Assembly: GCA_016710465.1 (NCBI GenBank)
Contig: JADJVS010000014.1
Location: forward strand, 1,674,001 to 1,738,000
Origin: Sulfuritalea sp.
Lineage (GTDB): Bacteria > Pseudomonadota > Gammaproteobacteria > Burkholderiales > Rhodocyclaceae
Length of the DNA stretch: 64,000 nt
Direction of reading: 5' to 3'
A model generated the notes under the pieces. It made no database searches. It was not told the DNA's origin and saw only the letters and a program-made list of their open reading frames with translations. The translations under genes were made by a program, and so were the position numbers. Below are positions 20,245-28,041 of the stretch, one piece after another. How positions within the stretch are numbered: the stretch's first letter is position 1; the number at the start of each line of letters is the position of its first letter.

Positions 20245-20705
20245 AGCCGCTGACCGACTTGTTCCGCGAATGCGATGCCCATCGCCTTGCATTATCCGAG
20301 GCGATGGCGCGCTGTCCGCGTCCCTTGTCCGCCGAACACTTCGCCGTGCGCAATCCCGATCTGGTGGCGGCGCTCGACCAGTTCGCCTACCGCTTCGCCA
20401 AATTGCAGGACACCATGAGCACACAGTTGTTCCGGCGTTTCGCTGTCGACGCGCTGGCCGAGCCGGCTGAAGCGGCGCCGGTGGTTGACCTGCTGAATCT
20501 GCTGGAGCGTTACGGTTTTCTGCCGTCGGCGATGCGCTGGCAGGAAATCCGCCAAATGCGTAACCAGATCACCCATGAGTACGCGATGACCCCGGCTGAA
20601 CTGGCGGTAGCGCTGGAACTTGCGTTTGCCATGGTCGGCGAGATGGCTGATCTGCTCGGACGCTTGCGGGAAGCGGCGATTCGCCATCGCGCGATGCCTG
20701 GCTGA
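20241..20705 (+). CDS. hepT: HEPN-domain toxin with RX4HXY motif
   Basis: A 154-residue helical protein. Its motif RNQITHEY (R107, H112, Y114) is exactly the RX4HXY ribonuclease motif of HepT toxins. In described systems the Tyr is the residue AMPylated by the MNT partner. It overlaps the nucleotidyltransferase gene by 4 bp. The order here is antitoxin first. No transmembrane or signal sequence. The rest of the sequence is only weakly conserved with the HepT proteins I know, so the assignment rests on the motif plus the gene pair. Confidence 0.78.
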   Translation: MKPLTDLFRECDAHRLALSEAMARCPRPLSAEHFAVRNPDLVAALDQFAYRFAKLQDTMSTQLFRRFAVDALAEPAEAAPVVDLLNLLERYGFLPSAMRWQEIRQMRNQITHEYAMTPAELAVALELAFAMVGEMADLLGRLREAAIRHRAMPG

Positions 20706-20762
20706 ACGCAAAGTCGGCTTTTCTTCCCAAGCCGCCGCGCGTCGCCGAATACCCTCAACGCC

Positions 20763-21170
20763 CTATTTCGCGGTCGTCGAGGAGAAAGTCTTCTTGTTGT
20801 TGCCCGAGGCCAGTTTGGTGTCGTCGGCGCCCAGCGCGCTCACATAGATCACGTAGTCGTGTCCGAAGCCGTAGAAATCGCCTCCTGGGCAGGGCCCTTT
20901 GTACTGCTTAAGGGCGCCGGCAGCAAGGGTCATATTCCCGTTACTGCCGGTGTAATCGACTATGCCGCCGCCATGGTCAAAGTTCCGGAAGTCGAGATCG
21001 CGCATGTTGACTTCAAGCTTCTTGGTGCCTTCCGGGATATTGCCGATGGCAAGTTCCGGCGAGGTTATGCTGCAGTTGTGATCCTTTTTCCATGTCCAGT
21101 CGACGGTGAGTCCCTGGGCGAACGTGGAGAAGGAAGCAGCGGCAAGAAGAGTGGCAAGGAAAGCTTTCAT
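20763..21170 (-). CDS. Small exported protein, possibly PEBP-like
   Basis: A 135-residue protein with a cleavable signal peptide (FLATLLAAASFSTFAQG). The mature part resembles the phosphatidylethanolamine-binding (YbhB/YbcL) pattern in short form: SPELAIGNIPEGTKKLEVNMRDLDF, DHGGG, then YKGPCPGGDFYGFGHDY and a VYALD-like strand (VIYVSALGAD). It is shorter than typical members, and C33 and the Cys of GPCPGG could pair. It is one of three small exported proteins on this strand (20.7-22.5 kb), with dispersed repeats in the intervals between them. Function unknown. Confidence 0.65.
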   Translation of the reverse strand: MKAFLATLLAAASFSTFAQGLTVDWTWKKDHNCSITSPELAIGNIPEGTKKLEVNMRDLDFRNFDHGGGIVDYTGSNGNMTLAAGALKQYKGPCPGGDFYGFGHDYVIYVSALGADDTKLASGNNKKTFSSTTAK

Positions 21171-21218
21171 GATGGCTCCTGACGAATGAGATTGTTGTGA
21201 AAACTATTGCGCCGGAAA

Positions 21219-21239
21219 GTCGGCGCTGGCGAGACGGCG
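21219..21239 (+). repeat. Dispersed repeat, copy 3
   Basis: GTCGGCGCTGGCG then AGACGGCG, identical in core to copy 2. The following bases (GCGTATCTCGCAAGTGCT) also resemble copy 2's hairpin arm, with G-U-compatible changes. It begins 28 bp downstream of the stop of the minus-strand hydrolase gene. Confidence 0.8.
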
Positions 21240-21267
21240 CGTATCTCGCAAGTGCTATTGGTGCGAG

Positions 21268-21900
21268 CTACTTTTTCAACACTGCGACAAGGTCATTGAG
21301 CAAAGTCGCTTGCTCCTCGACCAGGGCCGAAACCGGATGGCCGCTGCCGCCGAGGGCAATCATCTGTTTCGGCTCGGCGGATTTTTCGAAAGCGGACGGC
21401 TGCCAGTTGGCCCATTTGTCGTACTTGTTGAAGGCGAACAGCTTCTTGGTTTTTGTCAGCGCCAGGCCTTGATCATCGACGGAGGAAAACTGCACCACGG
21501 TATCGAAGCTGCCATCGGATTCCTTGCGCGCATAGTTGGCGGCGAGTTCGCCGCCGCGACTATGGCCCATCAATGAGATCTTCTTGGCACCGGTGGCCTT
21601 GGCATGTTCCACGGCCGCTCCGACTTCCCTGAAGCCGCCGCCGGTCTCGCCGGACCAGGTCACGGCGATGACGCGAAAACCGGCCTTGGCCAGGCCCTGG
21701 GCGAATTGCGCGCCCCTGTCTTCGAAGAAGAACTTTTTGGTGTTGCCGCCCGCGCCGTGGAGCGCGATCACCGCATGTTCTCCCTCGCCCATGGTCATTG
21801 CGGAGACGATGTTGTCTCCGGCCTTGATATCCATTTCGATTTGCGCCGTGGCACCGACGGAAATCAGCAGTGCGGCGATTGCGATCCATTGTTTTTTCAT
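21268..21900 (-). CDS. Exported alpha/beta hydrolase
   Basis: A 210-residue exported hydrolase with a signal peptide ending at GATAQ. It has the oxyanion region ALHGAGGNTKKFFFEDRG, the nucleophile elbow GHSRGG and a late Asp/His pair (FNKYDKWANW and GGSGHPVSALVEE). It resembles small dienelactone-hydrolase-like esterases. A possible RBS (AGGAGAAGC) precedes the ATG on the minus strand. The substrate is unknown, and its neighbours are unrelated small exported proteins. Confidence 0.8.
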   Translation of the reverse strand: MKKQWIAIAALLISVGATAQIEMDIKAGDNIVSAMTMGEGEHAVIALHGAGGNTKKFFFEDRGAQFAQGLAKAGFRVIAVTWSGETGGGFREVGAAVEHAKATGAKKISLMGHSRGGELAANYARKESDGSFDTVVQFSSVDDQGLALTKTKKLFAFNKYDKWANWQPSAFEKSAEPKQMIALGGSGHPVSALVEEQATLLNDLVAVLKK

Positions 21901-22092
21901 GCTTTGCTTCTCCTGATGGTGAGTTGGAGGGGAAAGTCGGAAGGTGGCGGTGCGTTGCGAGGTAGTGACTGAAAAACTGTGGCCTATCGTTCAAGCTCAG
22001 GGGCGCCGCGCGGCTTTATTGCGCAGCGTCCCTTGGGGCGCAGGGTTGGGCGTGAACTCCACCAAGCACAATTTTCGTGCAACTATGCAAAA

Positions 22093-22113
22093 GTCGGCGC
22101 CGGCGGGACGGCA
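22093..22113 (+). repeat. Dispersed repeat, copy 4
   Basis: GTCGGCGCCGGCG then GGACGGCA, preceded by AAA as in most copies. It begins 28 bp downstream of the stop of the 117-residue minus-strand gene, the same spacing as copy 3. The rest of the 241-bp gap shows nothing further. Confidence 0.75.
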
Positions 22114-22141
22114 CTTGGTAGGGTTGCGACCACTACGGCGC

Positions 22142-22495
22142 TCAATTCTTGAAAGTGATCCAGGCCGAGCCATCTTCAAGAACCTGGCTGACCGCACCGT
22201 TGGATGCTTTCACCAACTGGCCGCACTTACTTTGCCAGCGGCGCGTCCATTTGAGGCAGAGCTTCCCCTCTTCAATAGAGTAGGTGCCGTTGTCGGAGCC
22301 AGCGCTCCCGGCGCCGTAGAGAGCACCGTCGTCTTTGAAGTTGAAGCGGGCAGACCACCGGGGGTTAACGCCATCAAGGTCTTTCCCTTTGAGGAAGGCG
22401 ACGGCCTCGTCTTGAGTCAGCGGCTTCGCTTCTTGCGCCGCAACAGCCCCGGAAAACAACAGTGCAGCAATTGCTGCGGAAACAGCGATTTTCAT
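22142..22495 (-). CDS. Small exported hypothetical protein
   Basis: I do not recognise this 117-residue protein. It has a signal peptide (AVSAAIAALLFSGAVAAQ) and a beta-rich mature part with the pattern GTYSIEEGKLCLKWTRRWQSKCG. That pattern resembles the small-lipocalin-like proteins that measure out a WxxxxGxxC strand. The two Cys may form a disulfide. GGAAGT sits before the ATG on the minus strand. Confidence 0.65.
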   Translation of the reverse strand: MKIAVSAAIAALLFSGAVAAQEAKPLTQDEAVAFLKGKDLDGVNPRWSARFNFKDDGALYGAGSAGSDNGTYSIEEGKLCLKWTRRWQSKCGQLVKASNGAVSQVLEDGSAWITFKN

Positions 22496-22606
22496 TGCGA
22501 ACTTCCTTTCAGTGCCGGATGGTTGATGATGTCAGGCGATTACCGAAAAACCGTGGTCTGTCCCTCATTGCTTTTACTCATTGCTTTTATAGTCCGTCTG
22601 CCGCTC

Positions 22607-22647
22607 TGGAATTCCAGCACGGGAAAGTCGGCGCTGGCGGGACGGCG
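22607..22647 (+). repeat. Dispersed repeat, copy 5, extended
   Basis: The core is 22627-22647 (GTCGGCGCTGGCG then GGACGGCG). TGGAATTCC at 22607-22615 and ACGGGAAA before the core sit at the same spacing as in copy 2. It ends 20 bp from the stop of the large surface protein gene on the minus strand. Confidence 0.8.
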
Positions 22648-22667
22648 CTGGCACCTTGCCGTCAATA

Positions 22668-25600
22668 TCACTGGTAGGTCTCCGTGCCCACCACGACCGC
22701 CCCGCTGGATAGTCCGCCTGAATCGGTAACCGTCGCTGAAACCGTTTCGGAGAGGGTTCCTCCCGCCAATTGGGCGTTGAGGTCGGCGGGGGCTCGGTAA
22801 GTGTAATAGATCGATTTCGCTACGCCTGCGGTCGTCGAAATGGTTGCCGATATCGAAGACGTGCCGTTGCCGGTAGCGGCAAGAATATTTCCTGCGGAAT
22901 CCGTGACGGTGATTTTTCCACCATGATTCGTGGAAATGGCGACTAGTACGTTGCCACCCTCGGCATCGCTTATGTCGAATGTATTTCCGCTATAGAGCCC
23001 GTTTTGCACAACAGTTCCTTGCCAGATATTCGCTACAACCCCCGGCGCCGTATTGTTCAGCGTAGTGAACGTGCCCGATGAAACCGCCGCCGGAAGGTTT
23101 CCGAGCGCGTCTTTCGCGACGAAGTAGACGGTGTATGCCGTTCCGGCCGTGAGGCCCGAGAGTGCGACGGCTTGCGCGGAATTCGCCGTAAGGGCGACGG
23201 AAGTTCCCGTAGTGGCTACCGTGGCGACGCTTGGAGCGGCTCCGCCGGCCTGGGCGAGGTAGTGCCCCGTTCCGCTTTCGCCGACCGTGAAGGTGGCCGT
23301 AGCGGAGGTGAAGCCGATTCCGGAAACCGGCATCGAAACCACCGAAGGCGCCGTGCGGTCCGCAGTAATCGAAACGTTCGTGGCGGTACTCGCGTTTCCG
23401 GCGGCGTCTTTCAAGACAATCGCGAAATTCTTCGCGCCGTCGGCACCGGAGGTATCGAGATTGATCGTCACTTTCGCCGTTCCGGCAACGACGGAGCCCG
23501 TATCGACGCTGTTTACCCAGACCGCGGCGCCGATTTCGCCATTCACTTCGACGGGGACGGAATTCGCGGCGGTCGTCGTGGCGTATCCGCCCGTCAGTAC
23601 CGGAGCGACCGGCGCAATGCCGTCGGAAACGGTGAGCGTAATGGCATCGGTATTCGAATTTCCGTCGTTGTCGGTCGCGAGAACGGTGACGTTATAGGTT
23701 CCGGCTACCGTCGGCGTACCGGAGATGATTCCGGTCGTAACGTTGAGGCCGAGTCCTGGAGGAAGCGAGCCGGAAGCGAGGGAGTATCCCGCAACCGCGT
23801 CGCCGTTGGTCGTGGTGACATAGCCCGAGAGAGCGAGCGAGAACGGTGTTCCGGTAACGGGCGTCTGGTTCGGCACGTCGCCCATGACCGGTGGAACTTC
23901 GGCGGCGGTAAGAACGATCTGGAAATTCTGCGAAACGGTCGTGGTTCCGTCGGTAACGGAATACGTGACGTTGAAGGTTCCCGTAACCGTCGGGGTGCCC
24001 GAGATCACGCGCGACGCCGGATTGAAGGAAAGTCCTGCCGGAAGCCCGCCCATCGAGTATGTGAGAGCGTCGCCGTCGGCATCGGTCGCGGCCGAAAGGG
24101 TGGTTGCAGCAATGGCCGATCCGCTGGTGAAGCTCAGATTTCCTTGGGTGGCCAAGAATACCGGAGCATCCTGCACCGCATTGACCGTGACGTTGAAGGT
24201 CTTGGATACGTTCAATCCGCCGCCGTCGGTGGTGACGTAGGTGATGGTCGCGGTTCCCGAGGTATTTGCCGCCGGGGTCAGCGTAATGGTGCGGTTCGCG
24301 CCCGCTCCGCCGAGAACGATCGATCCTCCCGGGAATAGAACGGCATTGGAAGACGAAGCCGAGAACACGAGCGATCCGACGGCTGTTTCGGTATCGGCGA
24401 GCGTGACGTTCACTGCAATCGAGCCATCTTCGTTCAACGTCTGCGCGAGCACATCGCTTTCCGTTGGCGCGGTGTTGCCCGAGGTGGTGCTGCTGAAGCT
24501 GCCGGCCACTCCGCCGATGGTGAGGGTGGTGCTGATCGTCGTGCCAATGGCGCCCGAGGCGGTATGGCGCAGCTTTACGGTCTGACCGTTGCTGACCGTA
24601 CCAGCCGCGGTTGTCCAGGCGCCGCCGTTGATCTGGTAGTCGCCGCCGACAATACTGATCGCCGCCGCCGCGTTGATTCCGGCAACAGTGATGGCGTTGG
24701 ACTCGATTACCGCGTTGATCGTCTGTCCCGTTGCGTTGGTAAAGGCAAACGCGTCGGGAATGGTGTCGTTGGCGCTGGTGGTTACGGCCACGCTCTGCAC
24801 GGCGGCTTGAACATTACCGGCGGCGTCTTTGGCGATGAAATAGATCTTGTAGGCGGTCGAGGCGGCAAGCCCGCTGATGCCCGGCGTGGCGGCCACATTC
24901 GCGGCCAGGGCGAAGGCCGTGCCGGTGCCCTGTAGCGTTGCCACGCTTGGCGCGGCGGCGGCCGCCGCCTGCACCAGATAGTAGCCGGTGCCCGCCTCGT
25001 TGATGGTGACGGACAAGGTAGCGCCGGTGTTGGTGGTGCCCGAGATGGACGGGCCGGCGCTGGTGACCGGAGGCGTGGTATCGGCTGCCGGCGGTTGGGA
25101 ATTCTTCTCCTTGACCGCGCCGGCGACGCCGGCCGCAACTGCTACCGCAACCGCCGCTCCGGCACCGATGCCGCCGAGGCCGGCGGTGGCGCCGAGCGCG
25201 CCCTCGGTCGTGGTGGCCGTCGTTGCGGCAGAGATTTCGCCGGAGATGGTTTCAGCCTGCGCGACAAGTTCGCCAGCCTCGGCTTGCGCCATGACCAGAG
25301 CCTGCCGCGCAGACTGCATGTCAGTGCTGGCGACCTGGATGCCGCGAGCCTGCAATTCGTCGAGCCTGGCGCGGGCCTCGGCGACATGGTCCTCTACCGC
25401 CTTGAGCCGCGCGAGGGTGTCGCTCAGTTGTCGTTCCAGTTGATCCAGCCGGACCTGCTCGCCCGGAGCGGCGAGACCTGGCAGCGTCCCGCCTTCAAGG
25501 AAGCGGTAGCGCACCCCGCCAAGAGCCATGCCTTCGCCAGGCGCCTTGCGCACAATGCGGTTGTTCGCATCAAACTGCGCGGCGAAGCCAAAGAACACGC

Positions 25601-26738
25601 CCTGATTCCCCAGTTGGAGACTGGTATCGCCGCCGCCAAGCGTTCCGCCGAGTCCCAGCGCAAAGGAGGCGCGGCCCGCTCGGCCCTGTTCGACATAGGT
25701 GCCGCCGGGCAGGTCGTGAAAGCGCATGCCGCCGCTTTGATCTACCGATAGTTCAAGGCGCTGCAGCTGGGCCGGACCAAGGTCTATCCCCTTGGCCACG
25801 GCAAGCCCGAGGTTCATCCGGCGACTGGTGACACTGCCGTCCGCGCTGAGGCCGGTCATGCCGCCGAGATAAACATTGCCGCCGGCAAAATCGCGACTGA
25901 CGCCCATTTGCAGGGCTTTACCACCACGGCTGTAAACGTCGGCACGGCTATCGCCGGCCCCTTGCACGCGCGCATTGAAGACGGTGTCCAGCGTGGCGAT
26001 GAGGCTGGTGCGCCCACCCAGAATGGCTGGCGCCCACAGCGCGCCGTAGCGCGTACTGCGAATGTCGCCGATATTGAGCGTACCGCTTCGCCCGGCGGAG
26101 TCGGTCCAGCTCAGGGCGGCGGGATCGGTGTGGCTGAAATCCAGCTGACGCGATTCACGCGTTCCGGCGAGCAGATGCAGCCGACCGCCGCCGGCGAACG
26201 AGGGAAGGCCAGCGGTATAGCCGAAGAAGTTCTGGCGAAAGCCACGCCTGTCGTCGGCTTCGGATTCGAGGCTGAGAACACCGGTTGGGACTCGTCCGGC
26301 CATGCCGAGTTTCCAGGTCTTGCTGGCCGGTTGCTGGGTGGCGCCAGTGAAGGAGGCGGCGTCCCGGCGATGCTCAATGCTGCCGTTGACACGGAAGCGG
26401 TCGGCGCGGTCGGTGAGGCCAAGGCGAAATGCATTCACTGAAAATCCGAGTCGCGCTTCGGTTGCGAGACGCAGGCCGGAAGCCAGTCCGTCAAGGGATT
26501 GTTCCGCGCGAATGTGACCGAGGCCGCTACTGACACCAAGCGCTTCGAGCGCAGCCTGGGGACTGATGCTCGTGCGGGACGGATTGACCTGGGGATTGAA
26601 CGGATCGCGCGCTGCGTGGTTGTGCAGGCCGGGGCCGTCGGGCATCGAGGCGGGAAAGGATGCAGGTTGGGCCTGGGCGAAAGCTGTAGTGACGGCGAGT
26701 GCTACGGCGGTGATGCGCGATTGAAGGTTGGGTGTCAT
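22668..26738 (-). CDS. Large surface protein: N-terminal barrel-like region, coiled coil, Ig-like repeats
   Basis: A 1356-residue exported protein. I chose ATG 26738 because it starts a signal peptide (ITAVALAVTTAFAQAQ); the longer frame lacks one. Residues about 80-413 are alternating beta strands ending in GGVRYRF, like an outer-membrane barrel. Residues 425-505 are a heptad-rich coiled coil (LDQLERQLSDTLARLKAVEDH), followed by an Ala/Gly hydrophobic segment at 519-542. From 550 on come Ig-like/He_PIG modules (GLPAGLSFNPASRVISGTPTVTGT), with two copies of a module containing GTGxYLxQA and AKDAxGN. The order barrel, linker, Ig passenger recalls intimin/invasin inverse autotransporters, though I see no diagnostic intimin motif. 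It is probably an adhesin. Confidence 0.8.
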   Translation of the reverse strand: MTPNLQSRITAVALAVTTAFAQAQPASFPASMPDGPGLHNHAARDPFNPQVNPSRTSISPQAALEALGVSSGLGHIRAEQSLDGLASGLRLATEARLGFSVNAFRLGLTDRADRFRVNGSIEHRRDAASFTGATQQPASKTWKLGMAGRVPTGVLSLESEADDRRGFRQNFFGYTAGLPSFAGGGRLHLLAGTRESRQLDFSHTDPAALSWTDSAGRSGTLNIGDIRSTRYGALWAPAILGGRTSLIATLDTVFNARVQGAGDSRADVYSRGGKALQMGVSRDFAGGNVYLGGMTGLSADGSVTSRRMNLGLAVAKGIDLGPAQLQRLELSVDQSGGMRFHDLPGGTYVEQGRAGRASFALGLGGTLGGGDTSLQLGNQGVFFGFAAQFDANNRIVRKAPGEGMALGGVRYRFLEGGTLPGLAAPGEQVRLDQLERQLSDTLARLKAVEDHVAEARARLDELQARGIQVASTDMQSARQALVMAQAEAGELVAQAETISGEISAATTATTTEGALGATAGLGGIGAGAAVAVAVAAGVAGAVKEKNSQPPAADTTPPVTSAGPSISGTTNTGATLSVTINEAGTGYYLVQAAAAAAPSVATLQGTGTAFALAANVAATPGISGLAASTAYKIYFIAKDAAGNVQAAVQSVAVTTSANDTIPDAFAFTNATGQTINAVIESNAITVAGINAAAAISIVGGDYQINGGAWTTAAGTVSNGQTVKLRHTASGAIGTTISTTLTIGGVAGSFSSTTSGNTAPTESDVLAQTLNEDGSIAVNVTLADTETAVGSLVFSASSSNAVLFPGGSIVLGGAGANRTITLTPAANTSGTATITYVTTDGGGLNVSKTFNVTVNAVQDAPVFLATQGNLSFTSGSAIAATTLSAATDADGDALTYSMGGLPAGLSFNPASRVISGTPTVTGTFNVTYSVTDGTTTVSQNFQIVLTAAEVPPVMGDVPNQTPVTGTPFSLALSGYVTTTNGDAVAGYSLASGSLPPGLGLNVTTGIISGTPTVAGTYNVTVLATDNDGNSNTDAITLTVSDGIAPVAPVLTGGYATTTAANSVPVEVNGEIGAAVWVNSVDTGSVVAGTAKVTINLDTSGADGAKNFAIVLKDAAGNASTATNVSITADRTAPSVVSMPVSGIGFTSATATFTVGESGTGHYLAQAGGAAPSVATVATTGTSVALTANSAQAVALSGLTAGTAYTVYFVAKDALGNLPAAVSSGTFTTLNNTAPGVVANIWQGTVVQNGLYSGNTFDISDAEGGNVLVAISTNHGGKITVTDSAGNILAATGNGTSSISATISTTAGVAKSIYYTYRAPADLNAQLAGGTLSETVSATVTDSGGLSSGAVVVGTETYQ

Positions 26739-27011
26739 CTTGCTTTTGCCTCTAACGAGCAGGTATCTCTTCGAGATGGGCGGCGTCTTCCACGGCCAAG
26801 GACGCGATACCAATTCCAAGAAACGTGGTTGCAAGAGCCTGAACCGGCAATCGTTGCGACATGGACTTTTCTCTTCCTGAACAAGATCATCGAATGATGC
26901 CCTGTTGAAAACATGGTTTCTTCCACCAATTGGCTCATTCGTTCGTATCATTCGGATGGCCAATGATCAGGGTCCGAAAAGCGGATAGATTCCGTGTTCT
27001 GAGCGTGTTTC

Positions 27012-28034
27012 ATGTTCAAGGGGAGAGTTGCGGTGAAAGTCATCAATTGCATGTGCCGAAAAGGGCATCGGGTGTTTTTGTTTGTCCTGTTCGCCTTGTT
27101 GCCGGTCTTGGCGCCGGCCGGGGAGGCGGCGAAACCGCTTCCCGTGGTAGGGGTGCTGGAAGTCGGGGCGGAAGATGGCGACCAGATATTCCCGCGGACC
27201 TTGCGCGACGAACTCGCCAAGCGGGGCTTGCGCGAGAACGAGCACTATCGGTTCCTGGTGCGCTATGCGGCGCATCGCGACGACAAGCTGGAGTCGGCAG
27301 TGAGGGCACTGGCGGCGGCAAAGCCAACTGTATTGGTTGGCTGGGGGATCAAGCCGGTCAAGATGATGATGGAACTGGCGCCGGAAACACCCGTCGTTAC
27401 CACGGGCAGCGGCAACATGCTCCAGTTGGGGTTGGTCAAGTCATTTACGGCGCCGGGGGGAATGGTGACCGGCATCACCAACGGCGAACTGCAGCACGGC
27501 ATGAAACCGCTTGACCTGCTGCATCAGGCGTTTCCGAAAGTGCGCAGGGTCGGAATCGTGTTCAACCAGACCAATCCCGCTCACGTCAAATGGACGGACG
27601 AGATTCGCAAGGGATTGCCCCAGGCGCAGGGTCTGGAGCTGATTCCGGCTTACGCCAATACCCCCGAAACATTCGAAAAGGCTGCGGCCGAGTTTGCTCG
27701 CCGGGGAGTGCGCATTGTCTATATTGCTCCCGACTGGATCGATCTGACGCCCGCATGGTCGGCCTCGGCACGGCGCCATCGTCTTGCCTTGGTTGGATGG
27801 AAGATTCCGCTCGCTGACAACGGAGGTTTGTTCAGCGTGGGATTGGTACCAGGCGCAGGGGCTCGTCTGGCGACGCGCCATATCGAAAAAGTCCTGCAGG
27901 GTGCGAAGCCGGCCGACCTGCCGATCGAGAGGAACAATAGCAATGTGCTCGTCGTCAATCTGAAGACGGCAGCGAGGCTGGGTGTCAAGCTGCCGCCTGA
28001 TCTGATCGCCCGCGCCGACCGGATCATCCAATAG
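27012..28034 (+). CDS. ABC-type substrate-binding protein (ABC_sub_bind family)
   Basis: A 340-residue exported binding protein: signal peptide (VFLFVLFALLPVLAPAGEA), then PVVGVLEVGAEDGDQIFPRTLRDELAKRGL and the typical two-lobe pattern with VLVGWGI, RVGIVFNQTNP and the C-terminal LGVKLPPDLIARADRII. The start could be ATG 27012 or GTG 27033; the latter has GGGGAGA 7 bp upstream. It is followed after 7 bp by a dCache-type hybrid kinase, with no permease or ATPase nearby. It may present a ligand to that kinase rather than feed a transporter (inference). Confidence 0.82.
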   Translation: MFKGRVAVKVINCMCRKGHRVFLFVLFALLPVLAPAGEAAKPLPVVGVLEVGAEDGDQIFPRTLRDELAKRGLRENEHYRFLVRYAAHRDDKLESAVRALAAAKPTVLVGWGIKPVKMMMELAPETPVVTTGSGNMLQLGLVKSFTAPGGMVTGITNGELQHGMKPLDLLHQAFPKVRRVGIVFNQTNPAHVKWTDEIRKGLPQAQGLELIPAYANTPETFEKAAAEFARRGVRIVYIAPDWIDLTPAWSASARRHRLALVGWKIPLADNGGLFSVGLVPGAGARLATRHIEKVLQGAKPADLPIERNNSNVLVVNLKTAARLGVKLPPDLIARADRIIQ

Positions 28035-28041
28035 GTTCGGG

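Noticed and set aside
20711..20722. AAAGTCGGCTTTT as a truncated repeat copy
   Set aside because: Only nine core bases match. Also considered were 21936 and 51379, which share AAAGTCG but diverge after it.
23200..24440. Tandem arrays in the surface protein as CRISPR or minisatellite
   Set aside because: The periodicity is at protein level (Ig-like modules), with DNA copies too diverged and no spacer structure.
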